NCBI GenBank assembly: GCA_905160935.1 | Contig: CAJHZI010000270.1 | Location: 139,001 to 203,000 of the forward strand | Source of the DNA: Enchytraeus crypticus | Taxonomy: Eukaryota > Annelida > Clitellata > Enchytraeida > Enchytraeidae | DNA: 64,000 bases | Direction of reading: 5' to 3' | Shown here: positions 1 to 13,400 of the stretch, in pieces | How positions within the stretch are numbered: the first letter of the stretch is position 1 | Layout: each line of letters opens with the position of its first letter | The notes under the pieces: model-generated | Told to the model about the DNA's origin: nothing | The model's input: the letters and a program-made list of their open reading frames with translations, nothing else | Database searches by the model: none | Translations under genes and position numbers: made by a program

Positions 1-540
1 GCTTTAGGTCTCCACGGCCTCTCCAGCAAACAAAGCTCAGGTAGAATGTCTCGTCATCACAATTTAAATGACTTAATATGGCGAACACTTTCAAGAGCAG
101 GCATCCCTTCCTCTAAGGAACCAAGTGGGTTGTCCAGATCAGACGGCAAGCGTCCGGACGGCATGACTTTAGTGCCCTGGTGCAACGGTGTGCCGTATGG
201 GACGTCACGGTCATTGACACTATGGCAAACTCCTACCTGAATACGACTTCAGTCACAGCCGGTGGAGCTGCTGTTCATGCCGCCTCTAGGAAGTTGGATA
301 AATACCAAGATCTGTCCTCAGGATATGAAGTTGTTCCGGTTGCCATTGAAACCATGGGCCCGATGAATCCCGAAGGAGTTGACTTTATTAATGGCATAGG
401 CAGACTTATTGCAGAGCAAACCGGCGATAAGCGAGAGACATCTTTTCTTTGGCAACGGCTTTCCATGACTTTGCAAAGATTTAATGCAGTCTGCTTCAAC
501 AATTCTTTTAAGCCGATTGATGACCTCGAGTAGCCGGGCG
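1..540 (+). mobile_element. Retroelement 3' end, copy 1 (tail nuclease-like domain, frameshifted)
   Basis: A 5'-truncated retroelement end. Conceptual translation from about 46 gives [17 protein letters not shown], a DGKRPDG motif and then, after a one-base frame change near 190-210, WDVTVIDT, a TGDKR motif and FLWQRLSMTLQRFNAVCF. I recognise this domain type as the tail that follows reverse transcriptase in many marine-invertebrate non-LTR elements. The RPDG...WDVT spacing resembles a PD-(D/E)XK nuclease core, which is inference. The frame break makes this copy a relic. A stem-loop (CCCC/GGGG) and an A-rich tail follow at 575-650. Confidence 0.6.
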
Positions 541-650
541 GCGATTCAGCACGAATTGCTTGAATCGTTTTTATCAAACCCCAGGTTCTTTACACCGGGG
601 TAAAATAAAATAAAAAAATAAAAAAAATAAATAAAAATAATAATAATAAT

Positions 651-1275
651 ATGTCGTGCAAGCGTAGTGCCGGCAGAATCAGCAGACATCAGTTCATAAA
701 CGACTTGATCTGGCGCGCCCTGAGTCGAGCGAATATCCCAGCCATTAAAGAGCCCCTGGGATTGATCCGCACTGATGGTAAACGTCCAGACGGTGTCTCT
801 CAAATTCCATGGGCAGAGGGGAAGTGTGTTAGCTGGGACGTCACTGTTACGGACACTTTCTCAGTAAGCAATCTAGGCCTTTCTTGCGCTGCTGCTGGTG
901 CTGCAGCAGAGGCCGCGGCTAATAGGAAAACTCTGAAGTATGCCGAAATCTCTGGCAACTATATCTTCATGCCCATTGCCTTCGAGACCCTGGGGGGCCA
1001 TCAACTCTCTCGCTTCAGACTTTATTGATGAAATAGGCAGGAGGACCAGCGCCATTACTGGTGATAAGCGCGAAAAATCTTTTCTGTGGCAGCGACTGTC
1101 TATTGCTCTCCAGCGATTCAATGCAGTCTGCTTCAGTGGCGCTTTGGCTAAAGCGGCTTCCCAGAGTGCAGAGGAATTATTTTAATCGCTTTTTTAAAAA
1201 CTTTTAATTAAATAAAGTCTCTTTTATCTTATTTTTTAGCCCAGGGCCCTTTACAGCCCAGGGCATTAAAAAAAA
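651..1275 (+). mobile_element. Retroelement 3' end, copy 2 (same tail domain, frameshifted)
   Basis: A second copy of the element at 1-540, diverged in sequence but aligned throughout: INDLIWRALSRANIP, TDGKRPDG, SWDVTVTDT, an Ala-rich stretch, then after a frame change near 990-1000 SDFIDEIGRRTS, TGDKREKSFLWQRLSIALQ and RFNAVCF. It ends with a stop at about 1185. The 3' untranslated end carries a GCCC...GGGC stem-loop at about 1238-1265 and an A/AAT-rich tail. The two frame changes are at different places in copies 1 and 2, so they decayed independently. Confidence 0.6.
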
Positions 1276-1284
1276 ATAATAATA

Positions 1285-1520
1285 TTGGCATTGGAAAGCT
1301 AATTGCAGAGCTAACCGGTGATAAGCGAGAGACCTCTTTTCTTTGGCAAAGGCTTTAATGCTTTAATGCAAAGATTTAATGCAGTCTGCGTCAGCAATAT
1401 TTTATGTAGCTAGATTGCCTCGAGTAGCCGGACGGCGATTCATCACGTATTGCTCGAATCGTTTGTATTAAACCTAGGGTTCTTTATACTTGGAGCAAAA
1501 AAATAATAATAATAATATAG
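1285..1520 (+). mobile_element. Retroelement 3' end, copy 3 (short fragment)
   Basis: Only the last part of the tail domain is left (IGKLIAELTGDKRETSFLWQRL, interrupted after it), followed by the same 3' region and an AATAAT tail. The order of three truncated copies with A-rich tails in one orientation looks like repeated insertion of element ends into earlier tails. From 1520 to 2228 I see only AT-rich sequence and a GA-rich patch near 1800-1835. Confidence 0.5.
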
Positions 1521-2228
1521 GGCTGAGATCCTCTTTCTCAAATTTAGATGAATTAAGAACCGCAATCTACCAAGAGGCCAAGATAGAACATTGCAGTATC
1601 TCTGCAAAGGCTTATTTAATAAGCGTGAGAAATTGTTATTTTATAAGATAAGTTATAGTAACATGCAAGATATTAATCTCAAGCATTTGGCTAGTGTATA
1701 TTAATGTTGATAGGAGTATGATCACTATGATGGGACTATCCTAAGCCTTTTCCTTCGTTTTTACAGAGCATGAAAAAGGAGCTTAAGTTGACACTTGAGA
1801 GATAGAGAGAGAGAGAGAGTGTGTGAGAGAAAGATAACTTGGTTAGTATTAAGAGTGTTGAGAGAGTTGGTGAGTATTAAGAGTTTATCTTGAGATTGAG
1901 AGGACTAAGTACTTAAGTTCTCAGCAAAGCTTAATTCTATTCTATTGGCGATACTAAATTATATGGGTTATAGAATGTGATACATATGTTCTGTTGGGAT
2001 ATCTACATGTTTTAATAACCCGCAGACAGTATCTAAAATTCAGTTGATCTGTACTATGGATCTCTCCTGTGCACCTTAAATCCAAATCTACTTGAAGTAG
2101 TCTACAGGAAAAATCCGATAAAAAACCAAATATAAAGATTAATCAATCAAGGGCTGATACGTTGCAAAATATTTGAAGCTATTACAGGTTTCTTTTTATG
2201 TATAATATTTTAACTGGTGTCATTTTAG

Positions 2229-2377
2229 ATTAATCGATATAAAGGCCCTGCGAGGATTGAAGTGTCCCTGGTCACAGATGAGCGGAGTCCTAGGCCTCAC
2301 GCTCATGAGCTTATCGGCAAGAACTGCCACGATGGAAAGTGTAGAGTGGATGTGAAGGGAGACAGCACGTGTGTCAG
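2229..2377 (+). CDS. NFKB1: NF-kB exon: RHD N-terminal domain, part 1
   Basis: Follows TTTTAG and ends at CAG|GTATTC (phase 2). It encodes [15 protein letters not shown], then [20 protein letters not shown], which corresponds to the p50/p105 segment YVGPAKVIVQLV...HAHSLVGKHCEDG. This is the core beta-sandwich of the Rel N-terminal domain. The Rel signature loop should precede it and is not in the window. The intron that follows, up to 2722, shows only AT-rich sequence. Confidence 0.93.
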
Positions 2378-4446
2378 GTATTCAGCTATGCCTTGTTTCT
2401 GATATGAAGCTACTCTTTGCTGCTGTAACAATTTATATATAATTCTAATTATACCTCTAAATTTTCTGCTAGCGTAATGTTGTTATTTAGTTATCGCTGT
2501 GTAGTTCATTGTAAAAATCTCAAACTTGTGCCTGAAGAATTTTTATTTTGAAAGACAATAGTGTATACTGAAAAATAAATATAGGTCTATACCAAAATTT
2601 TAAAATTTTCAGTCTATTCATTTAGTATAAGTCTGTTTAGTTTGCCTTTCTTTTTGTTATCAATCAAACTTTTAAAAGTTTCAGCGTCTTTATGGTAATA
2701 AAATTTATTATGGCTGTTGCAGTTTTCCAAATCTTGGAGTGCGACATGTCACAAAGAAATCTGTTCAGGAGATTCTAACGAAGAGATACGAAGAGATATT
2801 TAAGCAAGAGAAGCAGAGGATGTACCAAACGTGTCCACTGCCCTCTTTAGACCGCATTGTGCTAACACGTTGGTTATATTATATACTAGTATTTTATTGA
2901 CATTTTATCAATAATTTTCCCGTGATGCTACCTGGGCACTGTTGACCAACCGTTAACGTGTCGCAAGAGGCAACCGAGCAAGAACTAAAGAAGGCAATTG
3001 GAATCCACCGCAGAAGCCACTTTTTCTAAGCTATAGGTTACATAAGGTGTGGGCAAGGCACAGCATTCGGTGAAGGATTTAACTTGTTGTTCTATGGTGT
3101 GCTCTGTTTGGAGTGTGAAAGCAACTCCAGTATGAATATGTACCCAATACGTACCTTGAACCCGTCACTTGACACTACACTAACAGAAAGAGATCAATTT
3201 TTATTGTTTGATATCATTCTCTTTTACTTTATTTATTTTATTTCTTGATATCATTCTAATGATATCACTAATATAAGCTAGATAAGCAGTGAATGACAAA
3301 AATATAAAAAACTTTTTAAAACTATGGCAAGATCCTTCATTTCCGTTGATGCTTTTTTCTCTTCTATTGTTGAACATTTGTTAATAACAATAATAATAAA
3401 AACAACAATTAGAGTGCTACAGTCATCAATGACAACATCGAGCACTATTGAGTCAAAATCAAGCCGGCGAGCAAAAAGAAGGTCCAAAAACGGTGCAAAA
3501 ATGGTGTTATGTAACTTGTAGGAAGTCTGTGTGATAAATGAATAAATAAATAAAATTATAATAATGTAATATATACAAATAATTCTATAATAATGATATA
3601 GTCTATAATAGTCATCAGTGACAACTTCGAGCACTATTGAGTCAAAATCAAGCCGGCGAGCAAAAAGAAGGTCAAATAACGGTGCAAAATGGTGTTATGT
3701 AACTTATATGAAATCTGTGTGATAAATAAATAAATATTATTATAATAATATAATATATACAAATAATTTTATAATAAAAGTGAAACAATATTATTTAATC
3801 TCTCTCTTAGTGTACTGCTTAATGGCAGATCCATAGCATACAACGCCTCCACTTAACTCTATTTGCAGTTTTCGAATTCATATCCACGTACAATTGGACC
3901 TTTAAATCATCCATATCATTCCTTTTAATATATTATTATTCTTGGAGTATTCTGCTTATGATGAGGGGGGCCCCTTTGCCTTTCTCAGTTTCGACTAACA
4001 ATTACAGGGCAGGGGCGTCAATCCCTGAAAAAACAATCCTGTTTTCCCTAAACTCTCAACTGTGTATGTAATATATTAAATAAACATATATATTTAATAT
4101 ATTATTTAATATTAGTAATAATATATCGACCCTAGTTAAACTGGAATTCAAGAGAAGAAGAAGATGATGATGATGGTGATGATGATGATGATGTTGATGA
4201 TGATGATGAAATTATGATAATATTCGATGTTCTCGTAGTCGTGATGATTATACGTAACATAGGCTTGCAAATGATAATGATTTATAATCATAGCTGCCCT
4301 GCTGCCTACATTGGCGCCGCCTGCGAAACAAGTCTGTTAACTAACTATATGTCATGCGATTAATCTGTAAAGTAGACTCGAAGACCGATCTCGGTCATTA
4401 CACTTCCTAGTACGTTTTTCTAGATGAAGAAATAATATAATATGAT

Positions 4447-4477
<31 letters not shown>

Positions 4478-7400
4478 AATATATTATAATATAATATATA
4501 ATCATCATCGTCATCATCATCATCCTCCCCTGAATCCCAGTTTAACCATGGTCGGGATACGAACAGACTGACTCAAATCCTCCCTGTCTCACACCACACC
4601 ATCACTATCTAATCAATAAATAATAGTATTAGTAATATAATATGTAATATTTATGATAAATTTCCTTTGATGCTAATTTGTGTCTACTTGCTGCTCTACA
4701 GACGAGGAGCAGTGTAGAGTGACTCATGCCGCGGCTGAGCAGGCTAAGAGCATTCAGCTGAGTGTAGTGAGGCTGCGCTTCACCGCCTATCTGCCTGACG
4801 TCACCGGTCAGCTCACACAACCCTTGTCTTCCGTCATCTCCAACCCCATATTTGACAGCAGTAGGTTCCGTCTTTTCTTGTTGAAAATAGTAATAACAAT
4901 GATTTAGTGTCCATTTCGGCTGGAGTCAGTGACGGTAAGATATTTGACCGCAGATCAGTATGTGCGAGGTTCAAATCCTGTACTCGCCTGTCACTGACAT
5001 CACCTTCGAGTGAGGAATCTGACCTTAAAGTTAACATTAGCTTTGTCATTCAAGGATGATGTCAGTGACGTTCATGCATTGCTTGATTGTCTTTGACTTA
5101 AATATGTATCAGAGATGTATTACTGTGGCGTATCAGTAAGCGTGGTATTAGTCTACATATTACACAACATTGCAACATTATGTATTGAAATAAATAAAAA
5201 TACCTCTGTATTACATTGTAGTACAGCTGTATTTGGATGTATTCGTTTTGCTATCAGCATCACATCTACGTATGCTATCCATGGCAGTCGTGATTGGTTT
5301 AAGCTTGTGAATGCTGACAATTCATCTCATTGTTGGATACACTTGTTCCTAATGATCTTCTAAAATGCTGCAGTGGAAAGGATTTCTATTAACAACAATG
5401 TATTGCAACATAATTCGAAGACTTCTCCATAATATGTCTCTAATAAGTTTAACTTCCGGTTCCTCACAAAAGAGCCTCGTCAGGAACGTCTCAAGCAAAT
5501 TCTGTACAAACAAACGTCAAAGCACCACACGATGAGGACTGAGATTACAGTATCCTAGCTTCTTTACCCATTTCAATTAATAATTGAATATGGAGAAATT
5601 TTCTCTTTGTAATTTTCAGATGATTGACTCCTTTAACAAACAGCCTCAGCAATATTAACTGGTCATTTTAACGTCTTAAAATAACTGCCCAAATTAATTT
5701 ACATGACTGTCGACAATTTAAGCTGCTTAAAACTCAGATGCTATAAATAATAAATAATTTATTTCAAGTCCATTTTTCTCCATATATTTAAGTCCATAAA
5801 TTTAGGCTTGTTTTAGTTAATTGCATCATTTATTATGTTTGTTTCAATTTTATGCACCTATTGTATGATTTATTTACAATGGTTTTATTCATTTTGAATT
5901 TACTTGTAGCTGATTGCACTTCAAGTGTTGATCGTTTGAAATTTGAAATTAAACATATTTCTCACTCTCTCTCTATTAATTCACGCAAGCTTTGGTAAAA
6001 TTCAGGTAACTGTATTTATGATTTAATTTATTCTGACTAGAGGCTCCATGCACATCTCTGCTGAAGATTTGCCGGATGGACAAGTTCGGTGGAAGTTGTA
6101 GTGGCAATGAAGAAGTCTTTCTGCTCTGCGACAAAGTTCAAAAAGGTGAGCACTTGTTTATGCTCGTTTGTGATTGCATTTCTTTTGTGTTTATTGACCG
6201 GATATTTTCGTTTTATTCGTTCTCTTAGATATTTTTAGAATAATATTAGAATAATATTTAAATATTATTAAAATATTATTAATATTCGGATCTTATTGTA
6301 ATATTATTCTAATAATATTATTTTAATGTAATAGTTAATTAGAATATTCCGGGTTACCGAAGAATAGACCAAACATTAAATGCAGGTGTCGTAAGGGGCA
6401 TGAAGTATATACAGAGTAAGGCAACGTAAAACCACCTCAAAACCAATTTTTTTTAGCCCATAGGCTACATAATGTATGGGTAAGACATAGACTTTTGTGA
6501 AGGGATTAACTTGTTGATCTATGGAGTTCTCTAGATGGAGCGAGAAATCAGACTTGAGAGTATGAATATGTTCCATAGACCTGTCGCTTGACAAAGCATT
6601 GGAGCGAAATGCAATTACACATGTACGTAATTTATATTTTTACAATACACGTACAAATTATATACATAGTTTTAGTGTTCTAATAGCGCTACATTCTTAT
6701 CTTAATAAATTTCTGTAAGAAATATTATTTTCTTAATTATTAACAACATTATTAATAAAACCCTTATTTTGTCCGGGTTGTTGAAGAATAGACCGATCGT
6801 TGACGGCACGTATCGTAAAAAGCGAAAAAGCACTAAGATTCAAACCAACGTCAGAATGGGCATTCTGTTTGTGAGCGACTAGGCTCCAAAATTAGTACAA
6901 AATTGTCTAATTCTGACCCTAGTTAAACTGAGATTCAGGGCAAGATGTTGAATAATCGTTTGTATTACAGACGACATAGCTGTTCGATTTTTTGAACAAG
7001 ATGAAGAAGGAGAGTTGAAATGGGAAGCATACGGAAATTTTGCTCCCCACGATGTTCACAGACAGGTGACTGTTTCTAGTTTGTCAAAGTATCTTAATGC
7101 TTGTTTGAATTGCGATTAGTGCCTGTTGCTTGTGTTGTGTTTTTGGCTGTATGACTACATACATGACAAACTCGTGTGCTACAGAGTTTCCTTTCTTAAT
7201 TTATGTTTTTGAAGTTTTCATTATTTCCTCCTTTCTCTCCATGGTTTTTAGTTAATGCTGCCTTTTGATGGGGTGTCGATTGCAGCCAGCGTGGATTTAT
7301 GAATAACCTTCCAACACTTTTTGGAATTTTCTTTCAAAGCTGTCAACACTCGGTCTTCCAAAGTGGTTACCTGCAAAGTACTAACCAGGCCCGATGTAGC

Positions 7401-10400
7401 ATAACTTCGTTAAATTGACGCGCAGCTTTACCGAGTGCGCTAAATCTCCCCCTCAATAACATTGAACTTGTGGATCTAACGACACTCATTTAGTGAGTTT
7501 GAAGGCTAGATCTTGAGAGCTGTATAGGTTTCATCTATTGCTGCACATTTATGACGTGATAATACAGAATGAAGATGGTAAACTTAGAAATGAAACTGGA
7601 ATTTTAACTTTTAAAAATAAAAGCTAATGTTAACTTCAGTTTCCTCACTCGAAAGCTATGTCAGTGACGGGCCAGCCCAGGATTTGAACCCCGCACATAT
7701 ATACTTATCCTCTGTCGAATATCTTACCGACATCACTACTGGCTTTAGTGATGTCGGTAACGCTTCAAAGTGATTTAAACATATATTTCGACAGTTTTAC
7801 ATTTATGAAGTTCATCTTTATTTCTATGTTAATTAATTATATAAATTCAACTCATTGATTTTATTATGTTGTCTATGTGGACAGTATGCGATAGTATTCA
7901 AAACTCCCCCTTACAGCAACCACAATATCGATAGACCAGTTATGGTGCACGTCCAGCTAAAGAGAAACTCAGACAACGAGGTCAGCGACCCAAAGACTTT
8001 CACGTACTTCCCACAACAGACTGGTAAGCAATTAATCTTGTATTAACCAATATCTACTTATAGAGTGGTAGCAGGAAGACAAAATGGATTGCAGAAGGTA
8101 GTGAAAAAATAGTTTGAACTATATGGCATTGAAATACGAGATGAAGATTAACATCCAAAAGACAAAAGTAATGTGTGTATCCCAAGAAAGAGGGTAAAGT
8201 CAATAACAATAAATTGTACGACATTGGAACAAGAAGAGCGTTTCAAATAACTAGGTCACGCCATAACTGTCGATGGGAACTGTGGGATATAAATTTGTAG
8301 TAGTATTGCACAAGCAAAGCAGGCCTTTGGTTATAGGATAGAACTCTTAACAAAACGTTCTAAAGAAAACCACAAAGATGAAAATAGTGGATACTTTGGT
8401 ATGGACCATGCTGTTATATGTATGTGAAACATGGATCTTAAGGAAGGAAGATATTAGGAAGCTAGAGGCATTGGAAATTTGGATTTGGTTGTTTGTCGCA
8501 TAATGGAGCTGACGTCGAATCACATCGTAATTGGTTAATTTTTCCCAAAAAAAGAAATTTCCATCTTTTAAAATCTCTCTTTTTGTACAAACACTGATGC
8601 GGTGTCGTGTTTGCTGGGGCTAGAGGTAGTGGTGATGTCAGCAAGATATCCGACCGCGGGTCAGTATGTGCGGGGTTCAAAGCCTGGGCGAGCCAGTCAT
8701 TGATATCGTTTTCGAGAGATAAAACTGAAGACAACATCGGCTATACAGTTTTATACTTTATAATTCTGTTCACTGTATTGTATAATTCATTTTTACTGAT
8801 TATTTTAGTGGTCATTTAACATTATATATTTATATTAACATAGATCTGTAGTGTTTAAATAAATAATGTTTAAATATATAATTATAATGTTTAAATATAT
8901 AATTATAATGTTTAAATATATAATTATAATATATATTATAATTATATATTTAATTATATTTCTATTATATTATATATTACAATATTTATTTAACTGACCC
9001 TATTTAAACTGGGAGTCAAGGGAAGATGATGATGATAATGATGATTTCAGTGCTCATGTACAATAATATTGATAATAATCGTTTAACTAGTGCATGTTTA
9101 AATTTAAAAAAGAATTAAGCTAAAATTGGTTAATTGGATCTAATTTGTAGTTACATCTTATTGTGATTTCTTTCTTTGTGCTTATTATGAAAGTTTTGTC
9201 GTTTTTGATAATAAACTGTGTGCTATGAGCAAGTGAAATAATGTTTGATTTAGTAAGTTTTATAATATTGGTTAAATTGATATACTGTGATAAATGTGCA
9301 GATTTGGAAGATATTCAAAAGAAGAGAAAGAAGCAAATTCCTAATTTTACTGACGAACAGGTTTTACCCGCTGCCAATGGTTTGTAAAATACTTCTAATA
9401 TAAAGAAACAAAGCTTACATGTAGCTATTATGTAATAATAATAGCAATAATAAATTATACATTTGTACTCAGTGTAACGTCTGATTTCTTATTATATTTG
9501 GGTGCTGGTCTGAGACATTACGGCTAGATGCAGTAAAACTAAATCTTAGGAATTTAAATATTTTTGACTGTACGAATAATAAAGATGTTAATTTTTACAA
9601 AATTACTGAAAAACGGAAGTGAGAACTGCAGCAAATGATATCAGTTAGAATCCCACTCACGTCCATAAGCGTTACGAAGCCTACGCCAAGCGGATGAGTG
9701 AAATTTAAAAATAATTCGTATTTATTAAATAGTGAAAGACAACTAAACTCAAAACAAAAATGAGTACTAAAGGAAGACAGCTATGAGTATCATTTGTGCG
9801 TTGTTTTCAACTCATGGGCACTGGATAATCAGCTGCAGTTTTTGAGATTATTTATTCAATTGTCCATTTATTATTTATTCATTTAGACCAATTTAGTAGG
9901 CTACGCATTCACACATAGCAAATAGAACAGAAGATAATAAAATTTAAAAAATAAACAAGGAATGTTCATAATTAAACCAATCAAAAAATTAAACTAAAAT
10001 AAGTATGCTGACTCCACAAACAGTTTAAATAACTCTGTTCAATTACATAGGGATAACTAACTGTTCAATGATGTAGGGATTTTTAGTAGATAAACGTAGT
10101 AATTGTATTCCATCTAAACGGAATAAGTGGCAGAGGTATTTCTCTCTTACAGTTACGTTCATTTTTTTCCGCTATCTATTCTATTTTGTTCCTGTAATGA
10201 ATCCGAAGGAATTAGAACCGGGATTTACCAGTTTTTTACTCCAGCAGTAAAACCTTTTTGCGATATCGCAGACTTACTTATTCCTGAAAACCATGTCCCG
10301 AAGGATCGGATGAGTGAGATTAGAAGAAAGCACGCATCTATTTATGAGTGACATTGCAAAAGCCGCTGCAAAATTGTATGTCTTGAATCTAAGATCAGGT

Positions 10401-13400
10401 GGAGAACTGAACTGTAAACGTATGTTGTTATGGTTTGTTATATGCTAGTATTACAGTAATAGTATTTCCATTTTAAATAATATGTTAAATAAATGCATTA
10501 AAGTTTCATATTCATCCAGGTCCAGATAAACTCACACGTGTGGTATGGGGGTAAAGCAATCAAGTTATTAAAGTTATTTACTACATCCATAAGAATCTTC
10601 AGCTATGTCGGGTCATACGACATCTAGTTCGCATTACGAATTCACTGTGGCGACAACCTAAAATACAATTTAGGTGTAGGCATATGATTTGATCAATAAC
10701 ATTCCGCTTTAGATATTAATACAGTAATATAAAAACCAAGTATAAGTTTAAAGTCAGTAATATAAAAACCAAGTATAATTTTAAAGTCAATTAAAATCGA
10801 AGTACTAATTTACACGGTCTACTAAATGAAACCTTTAAATCTACAGTTACTACTACATAATATTTCATTGTTTATTGGGGAGAGGTTAATTGCTGCACCT
10901 CTATTATAATAACAATGTAACATCGGAATATTTCAGCCAGAGTGTAGAGAACTGCATCTGTTCAAACAATCATATACTATACCGTACTCGTAGTGTACGC
11001 CTCCTAGATTACTTTGATAGATCTATGACTTGATTGCTTTACCCCCATACCACACGTGTGAGTTTATCTGGACCAGGGTGAATATGAAACTTTAATTCAT
11101 TTATTTAACATATTATTTAAAATGGAAATACTATTACTGTAATACTAGTACAAATATATTTGTGGAGAGTATAATATTTAAAATAAATTAATTGTTTCGA
11201 GATAGGATACGGTTTACTAAATATAATCGTTTATTTTATTTGTCACTATGATTTAGGCTATTTTCCTAATAACCAGACGTCATTTAGTCAACAAGGAAAT
11301 GTTTCTTTCGGAAACATGCATCAGTTTGATACGTATGGAAACAACGGTATGTAATAACGTAGAGTTTTACTTATTTTAAGTTTTTAATATACTGTTAAGT
11401 GATTTAAATCACGTGTATGCTTCCTCGACTATTAATTTTTGATTTTATATCAGCGTACTTTATTATCTTTAAAGGAAATAATCTACTTTTAACAACAGTA
11501 AAGAACGCACTAGCCGTATGGCCATATAACTACTTTTATCATTTTATTACTACATTACAACTAAGCGTCATACAAGCATTACGTCAGTATTAGTAAATAT
11601 ATGACACATGATTGATAGGGGATTGACTGATGATATGATGTAGGACAGAGAGGATTTCAAGCAGTCTATTCGTATCCCGACCCTAGTTAAACTGGGATTC
11701 AAGGGGAGATGATGATAATGATATGCCACATGATGCATTAAAGAAGTTTATTATACTCGAAACTCAGGTTTGGCTTGAGAACTGATCTTAAGTTCAGCAA
11801 AGCACTGCTCAGGCTATACCAATTAATATTCTGATAACCAATTAATTACTTAAGTAATTAATTAATTATCACTGAACAATTAATTTAATCTGATGGTAAA
11901 AATCATATACTTCATTGAAATAAAGAATCCTACTGCAATTCTATGTAACTTTGCAATTCTTCTGTAGTATTAATAATTATGCTATTATATATTAACTACT
12001 TCCTTCGCTCAATAGGATTTGGTGGAAAAAAGAACATTCGATACATTTTCGATATTTTACATTTCTGTCTACGGGAGAGCGAGCCTGAACGTTTGTTTAA
12101 CAGTCCGAGATGGTTACAAATTTTGAACCTACTAAATTTTGCAGTTGTTATAATATAAATTAAATTTCTCACTAATTCTGTTGCTCTTTCGATCATCTTC
12201 CTGATTCTTGCTGTGTATTGTCCAGGCTACAATAGACAAGCAAATCCGCAGACGCTTAGCAGTCAGATTATGTGGAACAACATGCCTCCGCAATCATTCG
12301 ACTTCAATATGACGATGAGTCAGCAAGTGAAGAGTCCGTTGATTCCACTTCCGGTGGCACTGCTGCAGACGGATTGCGCAGACGTTATCCCGCCCTCTCG
12401 GAATCAGCCAATTAATACGAATCAATTAATCAACCAGACGCCATTAATGTGTCCCAGTCAGTTGAAACAATCGTACCCTAGTTGCTCAAGCAAAGTCTCG
12501 TACCTGCCTCGAGGTGTGTCTGATAGCAACCTCATATCGAGAGGTTCCGCTTTGCCAAGAAGAGACATTGAAGGTCGGGAACCAGCTTTGGTATCTGGCA
12601 AACCTTCTGCACCCATCTCTTCTGTGAAATCAGACCAGGAAATTTATCATTCAAGACCAGATGATGCTAAAGCTAAGACGGGTTTCTCAAAATCACCTGT
12701 AAATGAATCAGCTCAATCTGAGAAAGACGTTAAGCTAAGTTCGAAGGCGGGTGAAGTAAAGGCTGAGGTTGGCAAAGCTGTACCCTGCAGCGAAGAGGTA
12801 AAATTTGAGCTAGCGAGCGCTCCTAACGATAATGCCTCAAATGTTTCGGTTAAAATTGAACCGGCGTCCGATGACAAGTCAACTACATTACATTTTGATA
12901 CTCAAAATGCCTCTATTCAGAGAAGTACGTACATGCTCGACTTGCTTTGTAAATTTTACGCATTTTATTTTTTGGTTACAAAATGTACTTAGAATCAGAT
13001 ATAATCCGTGTTGAATAGATGGTAGTTAAATAATTAATAATAATTGTTTTCTTTCTACTAGTCAAATAATTAACTGTAGTTAAAGAATTGTCATAATATA
13101 CTGCTATTAACTTAAAAGAAGTAACGTTGTATGTAAATATGCTTACAGTAAGTTCCCGAAATAGACCTATGATTAAAATGAATTATTGATCATGTTTCTA
13201 TATGCACATATTATCTTTCTTCGGATTTCTCAGGCATTAGCTTCTGCTTATGTTGTTAACTGTTAAATTCTGTGGATTTTTTCACTCAGACCAATTAAAA
13301 TCTAGATTATATATTAATTTCTAAACTTGCATTTGCACAGATTTTTGCATTTATTTCTGTTTTTACTTTTGTTTTGAGAGCTAATAAATCTTCCAGCATT

